DNA of 32,278 nt from Campylobacteraceae bacterium (GCA_019162915.1 JAFLKZ010000027.1:1-32278), one strand, 5' to 3'; positions 9,226 to 18,437 are shown, counted from the stretch's first letter. Notes: generated by a model from the letters alone, not told the origin. Numbers and translations: made by a program.

Positions 9226-10191
9226 ATGTTTAAATCAACACTTCAAAAGATAGGCTATGTCGTGTTGATGCTTTTGCTTATATCGGTTATCTCTTTTGGG
9301 GCTATTCATCTAGCTCCAAACTCTTTTTTTGCGAGTGGGGAACTCAACCCTAACATTACCCAAGAATCATTAGAACAACTCAAAAAAGTTTATGGACTGG
9401 ATAAGTCACTTTTAATGCAATTTGTTGCTTGGTTTCAAGCGATGGTGCAACTCGACTTTGGTATCTCTTTTGCAAGTGGAAAAGCCGTGCGCGATGAGAT
9501 TTTGAGTAGACTTCCTATTACTCTTTTAATGAATATCATCAGTATGATTTTCGTATTTGCCTTATCTCTCTATTTTGGGATTAAATCAGCGCTCAAACAA
9601 ACAACGTTCTACGATAGAAGTGTGAAGCAATTTTCATTACTAAGTTATGCCATGCCTTCTTTTTATCTCTCTCTTTTACTCGTCATGTTGTTTGCTGTCA
9701 AATGGAAAATATTTCCTATTTCAGGGTTGCATACTAGTGATGTGGGTGATGGATTGTGGTATTATTTAGACATGGCTTGGCATCTCTTTTTACCTATTTT
9801 TGTAATGGTTTTTGGGGGACTTGGGAGTTTAACTTTGTATGTGCGCAGTCTTACGCTCAATATTTTAAAGAGTGATTATATCTTTTTTGCCCGAAGTCGA
9901 GGTATAGAGGGACAAGCCCTATTATGGCATTTTATCTTACCCAATCTTTCTCCTCCTATCGTGACAATTCTTGGTCTTTCTCTTCCTGGACTCATCGGGG
10001 GGAGTGTTATTTTAGAGTCTATATTTGCCATAAATGGTATGGGATTGCTCTTTTATCAAAGTGCACTTAGTCGAGATTATCCTGTGATTATGGGGATTTT
10101 AATCATATCTTCTTTTTTGACATTAATGGGAAATATGATAGCAGATTTAGTATTGACGAGGCTCAACCCTCATTTTAAAAGAAAAAACTAA
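9226..10191 (+). CDS. ABC transporter permease, dipeptide/oligopeptide (DppB/OppB) type
   Basis: An inner-membrane permease of the binding-protein-dependent peptide/nickel family. There are about six hydrophobic segments. The family N-terminus is present (a first segment followed by HLAPNSFF), as is the VYGLDKSLLMQF stretch. A cytoplasmic EAA-like loop, FFARSRGIEGQALLWHFILPN, contacts the ATPase. The ORF track begins at GTG 9202, inside fabI. The ATG at 9226, just after the fabI stop, is the likelier start and gives 321 residues. No partner permease, ATPase or binding protein is nearby, so its substrate is unknown and it must pair with subunits encoded elsewhere, or it is an orphan. Confidence 0.85.
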   Translation: MFKSTLQKIGYVVLMLLLISVISFGAIHLAPNSFFASGELNPNITQESLEQLKKVYGLDKSLLMQFVAWFQAMVQLDFGISFASGKAVRDEILSRLPITLLMNIISMIFVFALSLYFGIKSALKQTTFYDRSVKQFSLLSYAMPSFYLSLLLVMLFAVKWKIFPISGLHTSDVGDGLWYYLDMAWHLFLPIFVMVFGGLGSLTLYVRSLTLNILKSDYIFFARSRGIEGQALLWHFILPNLSPPIVTILGLSLPGLIGGSVILESIFAINGMGLLFYQSALSRDYPVIMGILIISSFLTLMGNMIADLVLTRLNPHFKRKN

Positions 10192-10202
10192 AAGGAGTTA
10201 CT

Positions 10203-10352
10203 ATGAAAAAAGTTATATTAGTCGTATTGGCTTTGTTAATTAGTGGTTGCGCTACATGGAAAGGTGTTCAAGAAGATACCAAAGAGGGTGCTGAGTGGAC
10301 TAAAACTAAGATTAATAAAGGCGCAGAGTACGTTAAAGAAAAAACAGAGTAG
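10203..10352 (+). CDS. Small entericidin-like lipoprotein (49 residues)
   Basis: Too short for the ORF track. An ATG preceded by AAAGGAG (spacing about six) opens a 49-codon frame: MKKVILVVLALLISGC, with a lipobox ISGC at Cys16, then a small charged helix rich in Lys, Glu and Gly. This matches the size and style of entericidin-type lipoproteins (EcnA/EcnB), but the match is by architecture only. It lies 11 bases after the permease gene and is directly followed by a strong terminator, so it ends the gap-fabI-permease transcript. Confidence 0.75.
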   Translation: MKKVILVVLALLISGCATWKGVQEDTKEGAEWTKTKINKGAEYVKEKTE

Positions 10353-10356
10353 AGCT

Positions 10357-10368
10357 TTTACATGTAGA
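10357..10368. repeat. TTTACATGTAGA site, copy 5 (terminator left arm)
   Basis: Imperfect copy that forms the left arm of the terminator hairpin. Confidence 0.55.
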
Positions 10369-10375
10369 GAAAATC

Positions 10376-10387
10376 TCTACATGTAAA
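10376..10387. repeat. TCTACATGTAAA site, copy 6 (terminator right arm)
   Basis: Mirror copy of the left arm. The two together make the stem. Confidence 0.55.
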
Positions 10388-10397
10388 GCTTTTTTAA

Positions 10398-11510
10398 TTA
10401 ATTGCCACCAAAAAGATTTTTGAGCGCATTTGGATCACGTGGTTCTTCTTTTGACGTAGGGTCATTTGAAGAAGTTCCTGATTCGACGAGTTCGATATCG
10501 AGTCCACAAAGCATAGATGTCAGCCGGATATTAATACCACTTTTACCTATCGCTTTTGATTTTTGATCTGCTGGAAGTGTAACGATTGCTTTGCCATTTT
10601 GAATTCTTACATTAGAAATAATGGCTGGGCTTAAAGCTCTTGCGATAAAAATTTCAGGTGTATTTGAAAACTCGATACAGTCAATATTTTCATTATGTAA
10701 TTCTTTACTGACAGCATTGATTCTCATACCTCTTGTTCCAACCGTAGCACCTACCGCATCGACGTTTGGATGCAAAGAAAGAAGTGAAACTTTAGCTCGC
10801 TCCCCTGGTATTCTAGCACTTCCTATGATTTTAACAAGACCATCTTTAATCTCTGGTACTTCAAGCTCTAAAAGTGACTCTAAAAATTTAGGGCTGGTAC
10901 GTGAAAGTTCAACATAAATACCTTGAGATTTATCGATAAGTACTTTCCTAATAACACTTTTAACAACGTTACCCACTTTGAATTTTTCACCTTTGATACG
11001 ATTTTTTCGAGGTAAAACTGCTCTGATTTCATCTATTTCTATGTAGGTATTCTCATCATTATCAATTCGTGCAACAGTTCCAAAGATAGTTTTTCCAACC
11101 ATATTTTGATATTTTTCAAAAATATTATTTTCTAAAAGTCGCTGTATATGAAATTCTAACTCTTTTTGTAAGGTGGCAGCAGCGGTACGTCCAAGATTAT
11201 CAAGAGGAAGTTCATAGGTTAATTCATCGCCTATTTCTATATCTGGATCAACTTCTTTTGCATCTTTGATAGCGATAAAATTTTCATTACCCGATTTAAG
11301 TCTTTCGTCTTCTGGCTGAACAACGATAACTTTTTGATACAGTTTTAAAGTTTTTGTGAATGGGTCAATTTCTGCACCATACTCATACTCTGCACCATAT
11401 ATTTTTTTGGCAGTTTTAATGAGTGCAAGGGTAAGTGTATCTTTGACCGCTTTGATATCGAGCCCCTTTTCATGGGCGATTGATTCTATGATATCTACAA
11501 TTTTTTCCAT
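10398..11510 (-). CDS. nusA: Transcription termination/antitermination factor NusA
   Basis: Binds RNA polymerase and nascent RNA, modulating pausing, termination and antitermination. The 370-residue protein has the N-terminal polymerase-binding domain (about 1-125). An S1 domain follows (starting about GKTIFGTVARIDND), then two KH domains (GATVGTRGMRINAVSKEL and KAIGKSGINIRLTSMLCG). The acidic C-terminal repeats of Escherichia coli NusA are absent, replaced by a short Ser/Asn/Asp tail, as in other Campylobacterota. The gene stands alone here, without rimP or infB next to it, and ends convergently at the terminator of the gap operon. Confidence 0.95.
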   Translation of the reverse strand: MEKIVDIIESIAHEKGLDIKAVKDTLTLALIKTAKKIYGAEYEYGAEIDPFTKTLKLYQKVIVVQPEDERLKSGNENFIAIKDAKEVDPDIEIGDELTYELPLDNLGRTAAATLQKELEFHIQRLLENNIFEKYQNMVGKTIFGTVARIDNDENTYIEIDEIRAVLPRKNRIKGEKFKVGNVVKSVIRKVLIDKSQGIYVELSRTSPKFLESLLELEVPEIKDGLVKIIGSARIPGERAKVSLLSLHPNVDAVGATVGTRGMRINAVSKELHNENIDCIEFSNTPEIFIARALSPAIISNVRIQNGKAIVTLPADQKSKAIGKSGINIRLTSMLCGLDIELVESGTSSNDPTSKEEPRDPNALKNLFGGN

Positions 11511-11686
11511 AGTTATTCCTTATTATTGAACAAAATATATGCTTTTAATGATCCATATGAAGACCGCAACAATGAAAAATTTAAAGGAATTTTTAACGAT
11601 TGCGAGCTGAGGAAATAGGATTATAGCTAAAATCTTCTTTTATTTTCTTTATGCAGAGTTTAATGAGGAATTTATTGAAACTAAAG

Positions 11687-11692
11687 TATAAT
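11687..11692 (+). promoter_or_regulatory. -10 box for the HP0268-type gene and miaB
   Basis: TATAAT in the context AAAGTATAATCC, 64 bases before the start codon. It is the best promoter in the 246-base gap between nusA and this gene. I see nothing else convincing in that gap apart from AT-rich sequence and the nusA leader. Confidence 0.5.
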
Positions 11693-11756
11693 CCACGATA
11701 TATCAGTGTCTGTTTTTAGCAAACACGATAATTTTCTTTATGAAAAGAGGTTTACA

Positions 11757-11999
11757 ATGGAAATTAAATTAGCAAGAAATGAAATTAATGGAAAACCAAA
11801 AACAATCACATTAGAAAAAGTTACAGAGATTATAGAAAAAGATGGACAAAAGATTTTTTATTTTGACAAAGAAAATTCTCACAAAGATTTAGTTGCTTTG
11901 GTAGAACATTTTGAAGCAAAAGGTTTAAGTGTTTATCTTCGTGAAATCAAATATGGCTTAGGCGAGGGTGATTATATGTACGAAGTACATATTTTATAA
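11757..11999 (+). CDS. HP0268-family small protein (putative nuclease)
   Basis: An 80-residue protein that resembles Helicobacter pylori HP0268, a small alpha/beta protein reported to nick DNA and cleave RNA. Shared features are the start MEIKLARN, a central [23 protein letters not shown] block and the end [11 protein letters not shown]. The ORF track starts 17 codons earlier at 11706, but the internal ATG at 11757 has GAGG seven to ten bases upstream and gives the family's usual length. It sits two bases before miaB and is probably co-transcribed with it. The similarity is from memory of the family and the function in this organism is open. Confidence 0.75.
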   Translation: MEIKLARNEINGKPKTITLEKVTEIIEKDGQKIFYFDKENSHKDLVALVEHFEAKGLSVYLREIKYGLGEGDYMYEVHIL

Positions 12000-12001
12000 G
12001 G

Positions 12002-13327
12002 TTGAACTCTTTGATTTTTAAAGAAGAAAAAAAACTATATATTGAAACACTCGGTTGTGCGATGAATGCTAGAGATTCTGAGCATATCATTGCAGAACTA
12101 GGTGATAAAGAAAATTATGTTTTAACAGACACGATGCAAGAAGCAGATTTGATTTTAATCAATACCTGTAGTGTGCGCGAAAAACCTGTAAGCAAGCTTT
12201 TTTCGGAAATTGGCAAGTACAATAAACGTAAAAAAGAAGGTGCTAAAATAGGTGTTTGTGGTTGTACTGCAAGTCACTTGGGCGAAGAAATATTTAGAAG
12301 AGCTCCTTATGTAAGTTTTGTTATAGGGGCGCGCAATGTTTCTAAAATTGGTGCAGCTGTTAATACGGAGAGATTTATCAGTGTAGATACTGACTATGAT
12401 GAGAGTACGTATGCTTTTGGAGAATTCCGCCACAGTTTGTATAAAGCGTATGTCAATATCTCAATAGGGTGCGATAAAAAATGCACTTATTGTATTGTCC
12501 CTCAAACCAGAGGCGATGAGATTTCTATTCCCCTAGATTTGATTGTCAATGAAGCACGAAAAGCTGCCAAAAGTGGTGCTAAAGAGATTTTTTTACTGGG
12601 TCAAAATGTTAACAATTATGGCAAAAGATTTAGTAATAAGTCTGAAGCAGAAGTAGACTTTTCAGACTTACTGAATAAAATTAGCGAGATAGAAGAAGTG
12701 GAACGTATCCGTTTTACTTCTCCGCATCCTTTACATATGGATGATAAATTTTTACAGACTTTTGCGACTAATCCTAAGGTTTGTAAATCAATGCACATGC
12801 CACTGCAAAGTGGCTCAACGCATATTCTTGAGCAGATGAAAAGAGGCTACACGAAAGAGTGGTTTTTAAATCGCGCACTAAAACTTCGAGCCATGATTCC
12901 TGATGTATCGATTAGTACTGATGTTATTGTTGCTTTTCCAGGAGAGAGTGAAGAAGATTTTGAAGAAACTTTAGACGTGATGCGACAGGTTAAATTTGAG
13001 CAAGTTTTTGCTTTTAAATATTCTCCTCGTCCTCTCACAAAAGCCGCAGAATTTACGAATCAAATTGACCCAGAAATAGGCTCTGCAAGATTGGAGCGTT
13101 TACAAGTGATGCAAGATGATATTTTGGATGAAATCTCGCAGAGTAAAATGGGGAAAATCTATCCTGTTTACATAGAAGAACTCCGAAATAATGGATTTTT
13201 AGCAGGTCGAAGTGATAATAATGCACTGGTTCAAATCAAAGGTGATGAAAGTTTACTAGGACAAACGCTCAATGTTGAAATCACAAATCCAAAGCGTTTG
13301 GCACTTTATGGCGAAATTGTTCTCTAA
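12002..13327 (+). CDS. miaB: tRNA-2-methylthio-N6-dimethylallyladenosine synthase MiaB
   Basis: A radical-SAM methylthiotransferase that converts i6A37 to ms2i6A37 in tRNAs. The 441-residue protein has the UPF0004 domain with its three auxiliary-cluster cysteines ([25 protein letters not shown]). The radical SAM triad is [20 protein letters not shown]-terminal TRAM domain ends in [21 protein letters not shown] and the VPQTRG loop separate it from RimO, which is encoded separately at 17119-18429. It starts at TTG two bases after the HP0268-type gene. Its 3' end overlaps the next gene by 20 bases. Confidence 0.95.
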   Translation: MNSLIFKEEKKLYIETLGCAMNARDSEHIIAELGDKENYVLTDTMQEADLILINTCSVREKPVSKLFSEIGKYNKRKKEGAKIGVCGCTASHLGEEIFRRAPYVSFVIGARNVSKIGAAVNTERFISVDTDYDESTYAFGEFRHSLYKAYVNISIGCDKKCTYCIVPQTRGDEISIPLDLIVNEARKAAKSGAKEIFLLGQNVNNYGKRFSNKSEAEVDFSDLLNKISEIEEVERIRFTSPHPLHMDDKFLQTFATNPKVCKSMHMPLQSGSTHILEQMKRGYTKEWFLNRALKLRAMIPDVSISTDVIVAFPGESEEDFEETLDVMRQVKFEQVFAFKYSPRPLTKAAEFTNQIDPEIGSARLERLQVMQDDILDEISQSKMGKIYPVYIEELRNNGFLAGRSDNNALVQIKGDESLLGQTLNVEITNPKRLALYGEIVL

Positions 13328-13943
13328 GCTTAACCAGCGAAGATTTTTACTTTGGATTGTTCCACCACTTGCTTTTGTACTGATAAAGTTATTGTACTTT
13401 ACATGTAAAAAGAAATTTCATATCAACACCAATGGTTCACATACGCCGAGTATTTATGCTTTTTGGCATGGTGAGCTGTTGATGTTGCCTTTAGCGTATA
13501 TAGATTATGCTCAAAAAACTTCTTTGGATGCTATGATTAGTCGGCATTTTGATGGTGAATTGATAGCCAAACTCATTCTTTTATTAGGCGGCGGTTCAAT
13601 TCGAGGGAGTTCTTCTAAAGGGGGAACTGAAGCCTTGCGCGCGGCCATTCGTTCATTACGTAATGGTCGAGACGTCGCTATTACTCCTGATGGGCCAAGA
13701 GGTCCTAGGCATAGCGTTGCTGAGGGGGTTGTTGCCATAGCAGCGATGAAAAAAGTTCCCATCATCACTATGAATTGTAAACCATCACGGTATTGGAAAT
13801 TAAAGAGTTGGGATGAATTTTGCATTCCAAAACCCTTTTCAACGTTAGAGTTTTATTTTGGAGACCCTTTTTTTATTCATGAGATGAGTATGGATGAAGC
13901 AAAAGCACTGATTAAAAATAAGCTCCTTGAACATGCCTTATAG
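13308..13943 (+). CDS. DUF374-family lysophospholipid acyltransferase-like protein
   Basis: A membrane-associated acyltransferase-like protein of the DUF374 group (LPLAT superfamily). An N-terminal hydrophobic segment ([18 protein letters not shown]) precedes [11 protein letters not shown], the H-x-E form of the HX4D motif region. [30 protein letters not shown] and the substrate motif [12 protein letters not shown] follow. The ORF track starts at 13272. The ATG at 13308 ([10 protein letters not shown]) gives 211 residues and a 20-base overlap with miaB, which is more likely. Some relatives act in lipid A or phospholipid remodelling, but the substrate cannot be read here. The recurring palindrome near its 5' end is read as Phe-Thr-Cys-Lys. 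Confidence 0.85.
   Translation: MAKLFSKLNQRRFLLWIVPPLAFVLIKLLYFTCKKKFHINTNGSHTPSIYAFWHGELLMLPLAYIDYAQKTSLDAMISRHFDGELIAKLILLLGGGSIRGSSSKGGTEALRAAIRSLRNGRDVAITPDGPRGPRHSVAEGVVAIAAMKKVPIITMNCKPSRYWKLKSWDEFCIPKPFSTLEFYFGDPFFIHEMSMDEAKALIKNKLLEHAL
13398..13409. repeat. TTTACATGTAAA palindrome, copy 7 (in the DUF374 gene)
   Basis: Perfect 12-mer in a coding region, read as Phe-Thr-Cys-Lys rather than the more common Leu-His-Val. Confidence 0.8.
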
Positions 13944-14023
13944 CTTGGAGGGCATTTAGATATGAATGGCACTCTTTTTGCTTACATTTTAGAAAACTTA
14001 AGCAATATTAGTCTAATATATTC

Positions 14024-14029
14024 TATAAA
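14024..14029 (+). promoter_or_regulatory. Possible -10 box for the PilM/N/O-like genes
   Basis: TATAAA in an AT-rich run, 40 bases before the first gene of the trio. The 125-base gap after the DUF374 gene holds no other clear signal. Confidence 0.3.
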
Positions 14030-14068
14030 ATTAACACAAGAGATTTCAGTGATTAAAGAGACAGTCGT

Positions 14069-15121
14069 ATGAGCCTAAAAAGCGCTATTCAGAAAAAATT
14101 TCAGAATATTTTTGTTGCTGTTGTATTGACTGAAAACGAGTGTAATATTCGTTGTAAAGTGGTGAAAAATGGAGAAGTAGTAAAGACTTTTAATAAAGTT
14201 TTTACTATCGAGTTTTCGTCTGAGATTTTAGATAAAAATGTTGAAAATTATCTCATATCACTGCAAGAAGAGTATCAATTTGTTTATATAGCGTTTCTTT
14301 TAAATTCAATGGGACAAGGCGCTATTTCTGGTTTTAGTAAGGAATTTTTTACTAAAAACAGTGTTGATATTCAAAATGTAACCCATGTCACCATCTCTAA
14401 TCTTTGGTCAACTTACGCCTCTTTTATAGAGATAAAATGGGCAAAAAATCTTTTTTCTGAAGTAGGATTAGACCTTATCTATTCTCCTTTTATCCTTTTA
14501 AATGATTTTGTTATTTCTCAAAAACTTAAAAATAAACCTACCTTATATATTTTAAATTCACAAGATTTTTTCATTTTGGCTGTTTTCGACAATAAAAAAC
14601 TCCATTTTGGTGCTTTCTTTAAAACCCAAAGTGATACCTCTTTTTCGCATTCTTCTGAAGTAAATGATTGGGAAAGTGAACAAAAAGAGGAAAATATTGC
14701 AACACTTGGTGAATTATCGGAAATGGGACAAGAAGAAGATAATGACGAGATGAGTGAGTTAAGTGAACTTGGAGATATTGATGATTTACAATCAGTTGAT
14801 TCTTTTTCCGATTTTGATGATACTAAAACCATAGGACGATTTAAGGGACTAGACGAAGTACGAGATGAAGATACCAATTTAGAGCTTTATGGCCGTGATT
14901 TATTGGTGTATAAATATCTAAAATCTTCGCTTGAAGAGTATTATCATAATCCTATCTATTTAAGTGAATTTATTGAAGAAATCATTATTTTTGATGGATA
15001 TGAAGTGAGTTCAGAACTCATTCATCAACTTGAAGATGAGTTAATGATGGATGTTGAAATACATAAAGTGGATTTGGTAGACCGTATGTGCGACATAGCT
15101 ATCAAAGAGGTATTTCAATGA
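14069..15121 (+). CDS. PilM/GspL-like cytoplasmic protein with an acidic insert
   Basis: A 350-residue protein without signal peptide or membrane segment, first of three coupled genes. The N-terminal half (1-185) alternates beta strands and short helices (IFVAVVLTENECNIRCKVV; PTLYILNSQDFFILAVFDNKKLHFGAF), in the style of the actin-like fold of PilM/GspL. Residues 190-270 are a low-complexity acidic insert with repeated Glu-Leu-Ser-Glu/Leu-Gly units. The C-terminal part (270-350) is again folded. Clear actin-family nucleotide motifs are not visible, so assignment rests on the architecture of the following two genes. A similar trio of unassigned proteins is remembered downstream of miaB in Campylobacter. 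It ends in ATGA overlapping the next gene. Confidence 0.5.
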   Translation: MSLKSAIQKKFQNIFVAVVLTENECNIRCKVVKNGEVVKTFNKVFTIEFSSEILDKNVENYLISLQEEYQFVYIAFLLNSMGQGAISGFSKEFFTKNSVDIQNVTHVTISNLWSTYASFIEIKWAKNLFSEVGLDLIYSPFILLNDFVISQKLKNKPTLYILNSQDFFILAVFDNKKLHFGAFFKTQSDTSFSHSSEVNDWESEQKEENIATLGELSEMGQEEDNDEMSELSELGDIDDLQSVDSFSDFDDTKTIGRFKGLDEVRDEDTNLELYGRDLLVYKYLKSSLEEYYHNPIYLSEFIEEIIIFDGYEVSSELIHQLEDELMMDVEIHKVDLVDRMCDIAIKEVFQ

Positions 15122-15639
15122 AATACAGCTTTATAACGCCTCGGCAAAAGAACTTTTTTTCTCTTTTTACAAAACTATGGGTTTCTTTCATTGCATTAAT
15201 GGTTATTTTTATGTTGACGTTTAATTTTTACATTTCCGTTGAAGCAAAATCTTTTAAACAAGGCGTTGTGGAACTGACTTCTGCACGAGAAGAATTAGAA
15301 AACAAAATCGATAAAGATGATGAAGAAATTAGTCTTATTTTACGACAAAAAGCTCTGTGTGAAGAAATATTTTCAAACAATACATTGCTAAAAGAAAGCA
15401 TGAAAAATCTTTTTGATTTAGTCCCAGATCAGATTACCTTGAAAAAAGTCGAAATGGAGAGAAATTCTTTGATACTTTATGGCGTTGCTCCAACGCAAGA
15501 TACCTTCAATTTTCTTCTTGCTGCACCGCTAAAATCAATTTTTCATACGAGCAATACAACTTTTTATCTTACAGAGGAGGGTTGGTATAACTTTGTCAGT
15601 ATCAATAAAATTGTAGGAACGGATGGTATACGTGAGTAG
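15118..15639 (+). CDS. PilN-like bitopic inner-membrane protein
   Basis: The 173-residue product (from the ATG of the ATGA overlap; the track start at 15088 lies inside the previous gene) has a short basic cytoplasmic head. One membrane segment follows (about 16-38), then a coiled coil (about 45-85) and a small periplasmic domain. The block NLFDLVPDQITLKKVEMERN followed by SLILYGVAPTQDTFNFL is the characteristic PilN (fimbrial assembly) pattern: a 'what the protein makes' strand followed by 'the value it adds' strand. PilN with PilO forms the alignment complex that joins the cytoplasmic motor to the secretin in type IV pilus and type II secretion machines. This is inference from architecture, with no pilin, ATPase or secretin genes nearby. 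Confidence 0.6.
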   Translation: MKYSFITPRQKNFFSLFTKLWVSFIALMVIFMLTFNFYISVEAKSFKQGVVELTSAREELENKIDKDDEEISLILRQKALCEEIFSNNTLLKESMKNLFDLVPDQITLKKVEMERNSLILYGVAPTQDTFNFLLAAPLKSIFHTSNTTFYLTEEGWYNFVSINKIVGTDGIRE

Positions 15640-16171
15640 CATAGATAGAAGCATGGAAAAAATTGATTTGATGAAGCTTTTGCTCTTCTTTATGGCATTT
15701 ATTGTTATTACCTTTAGCATTGTTTTTTTGATGATTATTCCTAATATTAAAGAACACAGAGTAATTCAAGCGGAACACAAAAGAGTTTTAGTCCATAAAA
15801 CGAGAGTGGAGAGTCTTTATTTGGAGCGAGAAAATGAGCTTTCTAAATTAAAAACTGATAATAGTCATATCTTAAAAGCTTTTAGGCATTCTTTTACGCA
15901 AGAAGAATTTATTCAATATGCAGGAACTTTTTTTACACAAGTAAATCTTACACAAGTTACAAAATCTGATTATAAAAAAGAATTTGTGGAGTATGAGCTT
16001 AACGTAACATCAACACTTAAAACACCAACCAATTTTTACAATTTTTTAGAAGGACTCAATCGATACAGTAGTATCGTTCAAGCAGATTTTCCTATACATT
16101 TGGGCTCTAGTAAAGATTCAATTACTTCTACTTTTAAAATTAAGGTTTATGACTTAAATTTAACGCGTTAA
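15623..16171 (+). CDS. PilO-like bitopic inner-membrane protein
   Basis: The 182-residue product overlaps the previous gene by 17 bases. GTG at 15632 or ATG at 15653 are alternative starts. It has the same plan as PilO: a short cytoplasmic start, one membrane segment (about 20-40), a coiled coil (45-80) and a ferredoxin-like periplasmic domain. The last contains a segment typical of pilus alignment proteins (ELNVTSTLKTPTNFYNFLEGLNRY). With the PilM-like and PilN-like genes it forms an inner-membrane platform candidate. It ends convergently over the tail of tilS by 32 bases. Function in DNA uptake, secretion or piliation cannot be decided from this window. Confidence 0.55.
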   Translation: MVYVSSIDRSMEKIDLMKLLLFFMAFIVITFSIVFLMIIPNIKEHRVIQAEHKRVLVHKTRVESLYLERENELSKLKTDNSHILKAFRHSFTQEEFIQYAGTFFTQVNLTQVTKSDYKKEFVEYELNVTSTLKTPTNFYNFLEGLNRYSSIVQADFPIHLGSSKDSITSTFKIKVYDLNLTR

Positions 16172-17144
16172 TATCAAAACTTTCTTTGTATAGGTAAGGT
16201 CTTATTTTTGCAGGGATAAGTGCAAGTCTACATAATTCTTTAAATTTTTTGTTCATTTTTTCTTGCACAAATGGGGCTACAAAGATACATATTTCCCCAA
16301 AACAGACGGCGACTTCTCCTCCAATAACACAGTTTTTAGTACGCAGTATCTCCTCCCTAGTATCATGCGACACAATTTTTCCTAATAATTTGATCGCTTT
16401 ATCAATCTGTCTAATGTTGATAAGGTCATCATCACTTTTTTGTATCATAAAGAGATTTTTAATTCTTCTCGTGTGTGGTGGCAATAATATCTCACAATCT
16501 TTTTCCAAGTAAGCAAAGCTTTTACAAATGCCTTCTTCAAAATCTTCCATTAAAACTGAAGCGTGGTTCTTTCTGATTTTATTGCGAAGATACTTTGGCG
16601 ATGCATTACTTTCATCGATAAAATATTTTAATTTGCGTTTGTCCAAAAAATGGAGTAACGTTGTTTTGCTTACATGTAAAAGAGGTCTTACGAGGGCATA
16701 ATTCTCTTTTTGCTCATATTCTCTCATCCCAAGCATCTCAACAAGTCCTGCGCCACGCCCAAGTTGCATCAAAAACCATTCAAGTTTATCTCCTAGATGA
16801 TGTGCGGTGAGGAGTGCCGTGTAGTGATGTTCTTGAATGATTTTTTCAAAAAAATGATAGCGCTCAGCTCTTGCGTAATGTTCAAAGTTGGCACTCTCTA
16901 ACTTGCAGGTATGCACAAAACATATTTTATGATGACGCTTCGCTAATGCTCTAGCAAAGGCTTCTTCTTCGTGGCTTTGTTCTCTTGTTTGATAGTTAAC
17001 AATGGCGATATCAAAAGCAATATTTTCTTCCATCAAGAGAGCAAAAAGGGCACTTGAATCAACGCCTCCTGAAAAAGCCAAAAGATTTTTAGTGGCTTTT
17101 AAAGAAGTGCATATCTCTTTATGCAGAAGCGGTAACGGTTGCAA
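16140..17144 (-). CDS. tilS: tRNA(Ile)-lysidine synthetase
   Basis: Modifies C34 of the tRNA-Ile CAU anticodon to lysidine, so that it reads AUA. The 334-residue protein has the N-type PP-loop [38 protein letters not shown] is a family signature and [14 protein letters not shown] contains a conserved basic segment. The ORF track extends the frame 79 codons into rimO. The likely start is TTG at 17144, which has GGAG nine bases upstream and lies just before the core domain. That start overlaps the rimO stop by 26 bases, implying translational coupling. The third gene of panC-rimO-tilS, it contains one copy of the palindrome (Leu-His-Val-Ser). Confidence 0.93.
   Translation of the reverse strand: MQPLPLLHKEICTSLKATKNLLAFSGGVDSSALFALLMEENIAFDIAIVNYQTREQSHEEEAFARALAKRHHKICFVHTCKLESANFEHYARAERYHFFEKIIQEHHYTALLTAHHLGDKLEWFLMQLGRGAGLVEMLGMREYEQKENYALVRPLLHVSKTTLLHFLDKRKLKYFIDESNASPKYLRNKIRKNHASVLMEDFEEGICKSFAYLEKDCEILLPPHTRRIKNLFMIQKSDDDLINIRQIDKAIKLLGKIVSHDTREEILRTKNCVIGGEVAVCFGEICIFVAPFVQEKMNKKFKELCRLALIPAKIRPYLYKESFDINALNLSHKP
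16669..16680. repeat. CTTACATGTAAA site, copy 8 (in tilS)
   Basis: Perfect 10-bp core. Read on the minus strand as Leu-His-Val. Confidence 0.75.
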
Positions 17145-18429
17145 TAAGTTTGTCTCCAGCAAGTTCCGTAACTTTGGCGTAGTAACATTTATCGGTCTCA
17201 AGTTCTCCAATATCGGAGTCATTGACCAAGATTTCACCATCAATTTCAGGTGCCCAGAGCAGTTTCCTAGCACCTCTGAAAAATTCATGCTCACTGCTTT
17301 CCCCTTCGATGAGGATTTTAATCTCTTGATTAAGTTCTTTTTGAAGGCTTTTTTGTGCTTTTTCTTGGACGAGTTTGTCAAGTATTTCTATGCGCTGATT
17401 GATGATTGTAGGGTCTATTTTCTCATCCATTAAAAATGCAGGGGTATCTTCTTCATCAGAATAAGCAAAAATATTGACCCTATCAAAATCAAAATCTTGC
17501 ATAAATTGTACTAATTCTGCAAATTCTTCTTCGCTCTCACTAGGATGTCCCACGATAAAGCTGGTTCGAACAAAGCTATCTTTAGCTTCTCTCATCATGG
17601 TGAGTTGCTCTAAAATACGCTCCCTTCCAGCTCCTCTTTTCATACGCTTTAACATCGCATCATTAATGTGTTGGATAGGCATATCAAAATAGTTATGGAA
17701 CAAAGGTGAATCGATAATTCTCTGTATCAGTGCATTGGAAGTCGTTGTAGGATAGAGATAAAGTATCCTTGCACTTTTAACACCTTCTATCTTTTCAACA
17801 GCATCGATGAGTTTGATAAGTCCCTCTTTTTCTCCAACATCTCTTAAAAATGAGCTACTATCTTGTGATATAAAACTAAAATCAAAATAACCTTTTTTGG
17901 CTAAAGCAGTCACTTCTTTGACTAAAGATTCTAACGTTCGTGAGAGCAGTTTGCCTTTAAATCCTGGGATAGCACAAAAACTACAGGCTTGATTGCATCC
18001 TTCGCTTAGTTTGATATAAGCATGAGAATTAGAACCAGTGATAACGCGCTCTTCTTCGTTTAAAAGATAAGTAGAAGGTGAAAATCTGTTTTTTCTAGCC
18101 TTGATAATCTCATCTATCTTGTCATAATCACCTACCCCTGTAAAAAGGTCAACTTCTTTAAGCTCTTGTACCAAATCAGTTTTGTATCGCTCACTTAAAC
18201 ATCCCGCAACAACTAAAAGAGAGCCTTTTTTGCGTGCTTCATGGAGTGAAAAAATAGTATTTAAACTCTCCTCTTTGGCCGGTCCGATAAAGCCACAGGT
18301 ATTGACGATAAGTACGTCTGCAAGGGAGGGTTCATCGCATAGTTCATAGGCTTTTAGTTTGCCTAGCATCACTTCACTATCTACTAAATTTTTATTACAG
18401 CCCAATGAGACCAAATGTAATTTTTTCAC
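17119..18429 (-). CDS. rimO: Ribosomal protein S12 methylthiotransferase RimO
   Basis: A radical-SAM enzyme that adds a methylthio group to an aspartate of ribosomal protein S12. The UPF0004 domain has [16 protein letters not shown] and [13 protein letters not shown]. The radical SAM cluster is [18 protein letters not shown], in the RimO form (FCAIP rather than YCIVP). TRAM ends the protein. The ORF track starts at ATG 18447. The GTG at 18429 has AAGGA five bases upstream and gives a 436-residue protein beginning [14 protein letters not shown], the common family start. It follows panC by eight bases and overlaps tilS at its 3' end. Confidence 0.94.
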   Translation of the reverse strand: MKKLHLVSLGCNKNLVDSEVMLGKLKAYELCDEPSLADVLIVNTCGFIGPAKEESLNTIFSLHEARKKGSLLVVAGCLSERYKTDLVQELKEVDLFTGVGDYDKIDEIIKARKNRFSPSTYLLNEEERVITGSNSHAYIKLSEGCNQACSFCAIPGFKGKLLSRTLESLVKEVTALAKKGYFDFSFISQDSSSFLRDVGEKEGLIKLIDAVEKIEGVKSARILYLYPTTTSNALIQRIIDSPLFHNYFDMPIQHINDAMLKRMKRGAGRERILEQLTMMREAKDSFVRTSFIVGHPSESEEEFAELVQFMQDFDFDRVNIFAYSDEEDTPAFLMDEKIDPTIINQRIEILDKLVQEKAQKSLQKELNQEIKILIEGESSEHEFFRGARKLLWAPEIDGEILVNDSDIGELETDKCYYAKVTELAGDKLIATVTASA

Positions 18430-18437
18430 TATTTTCC

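Larger units (their letters stand above)
10353..10395. terminator. Strong terminator built from two inverted TACATGTA copies
   Basis: A 14-bp perfect stem (TTTACATGTAGAGA with TCTCTACATGTAAA) and an AAA loop, extendable at the base past one bulged T, followed by six Ts. It terminates the gap operon and lies directly after the convergent nusA stop, so it may act both ways. Confidence 0.85.

Noticed and set aside
11706-11756. Extra 17 codons at the start of the HP0268-type gene
   Set aside because: The internal ATG at 11757 has the better ribosome site and gives the family length of 80.
13944-13980. Weak hairpin after the DUF374 gene
   Set aside because: The arms pair poorly and the T-run is interrupted. 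Not good enough to call a terminator.
17145-17381. The ORF track extends tilS 79 codons upstream
   Set aside because: That stretch is rimO read in another frame. TTG at 17144 with GGAG fits the family start.
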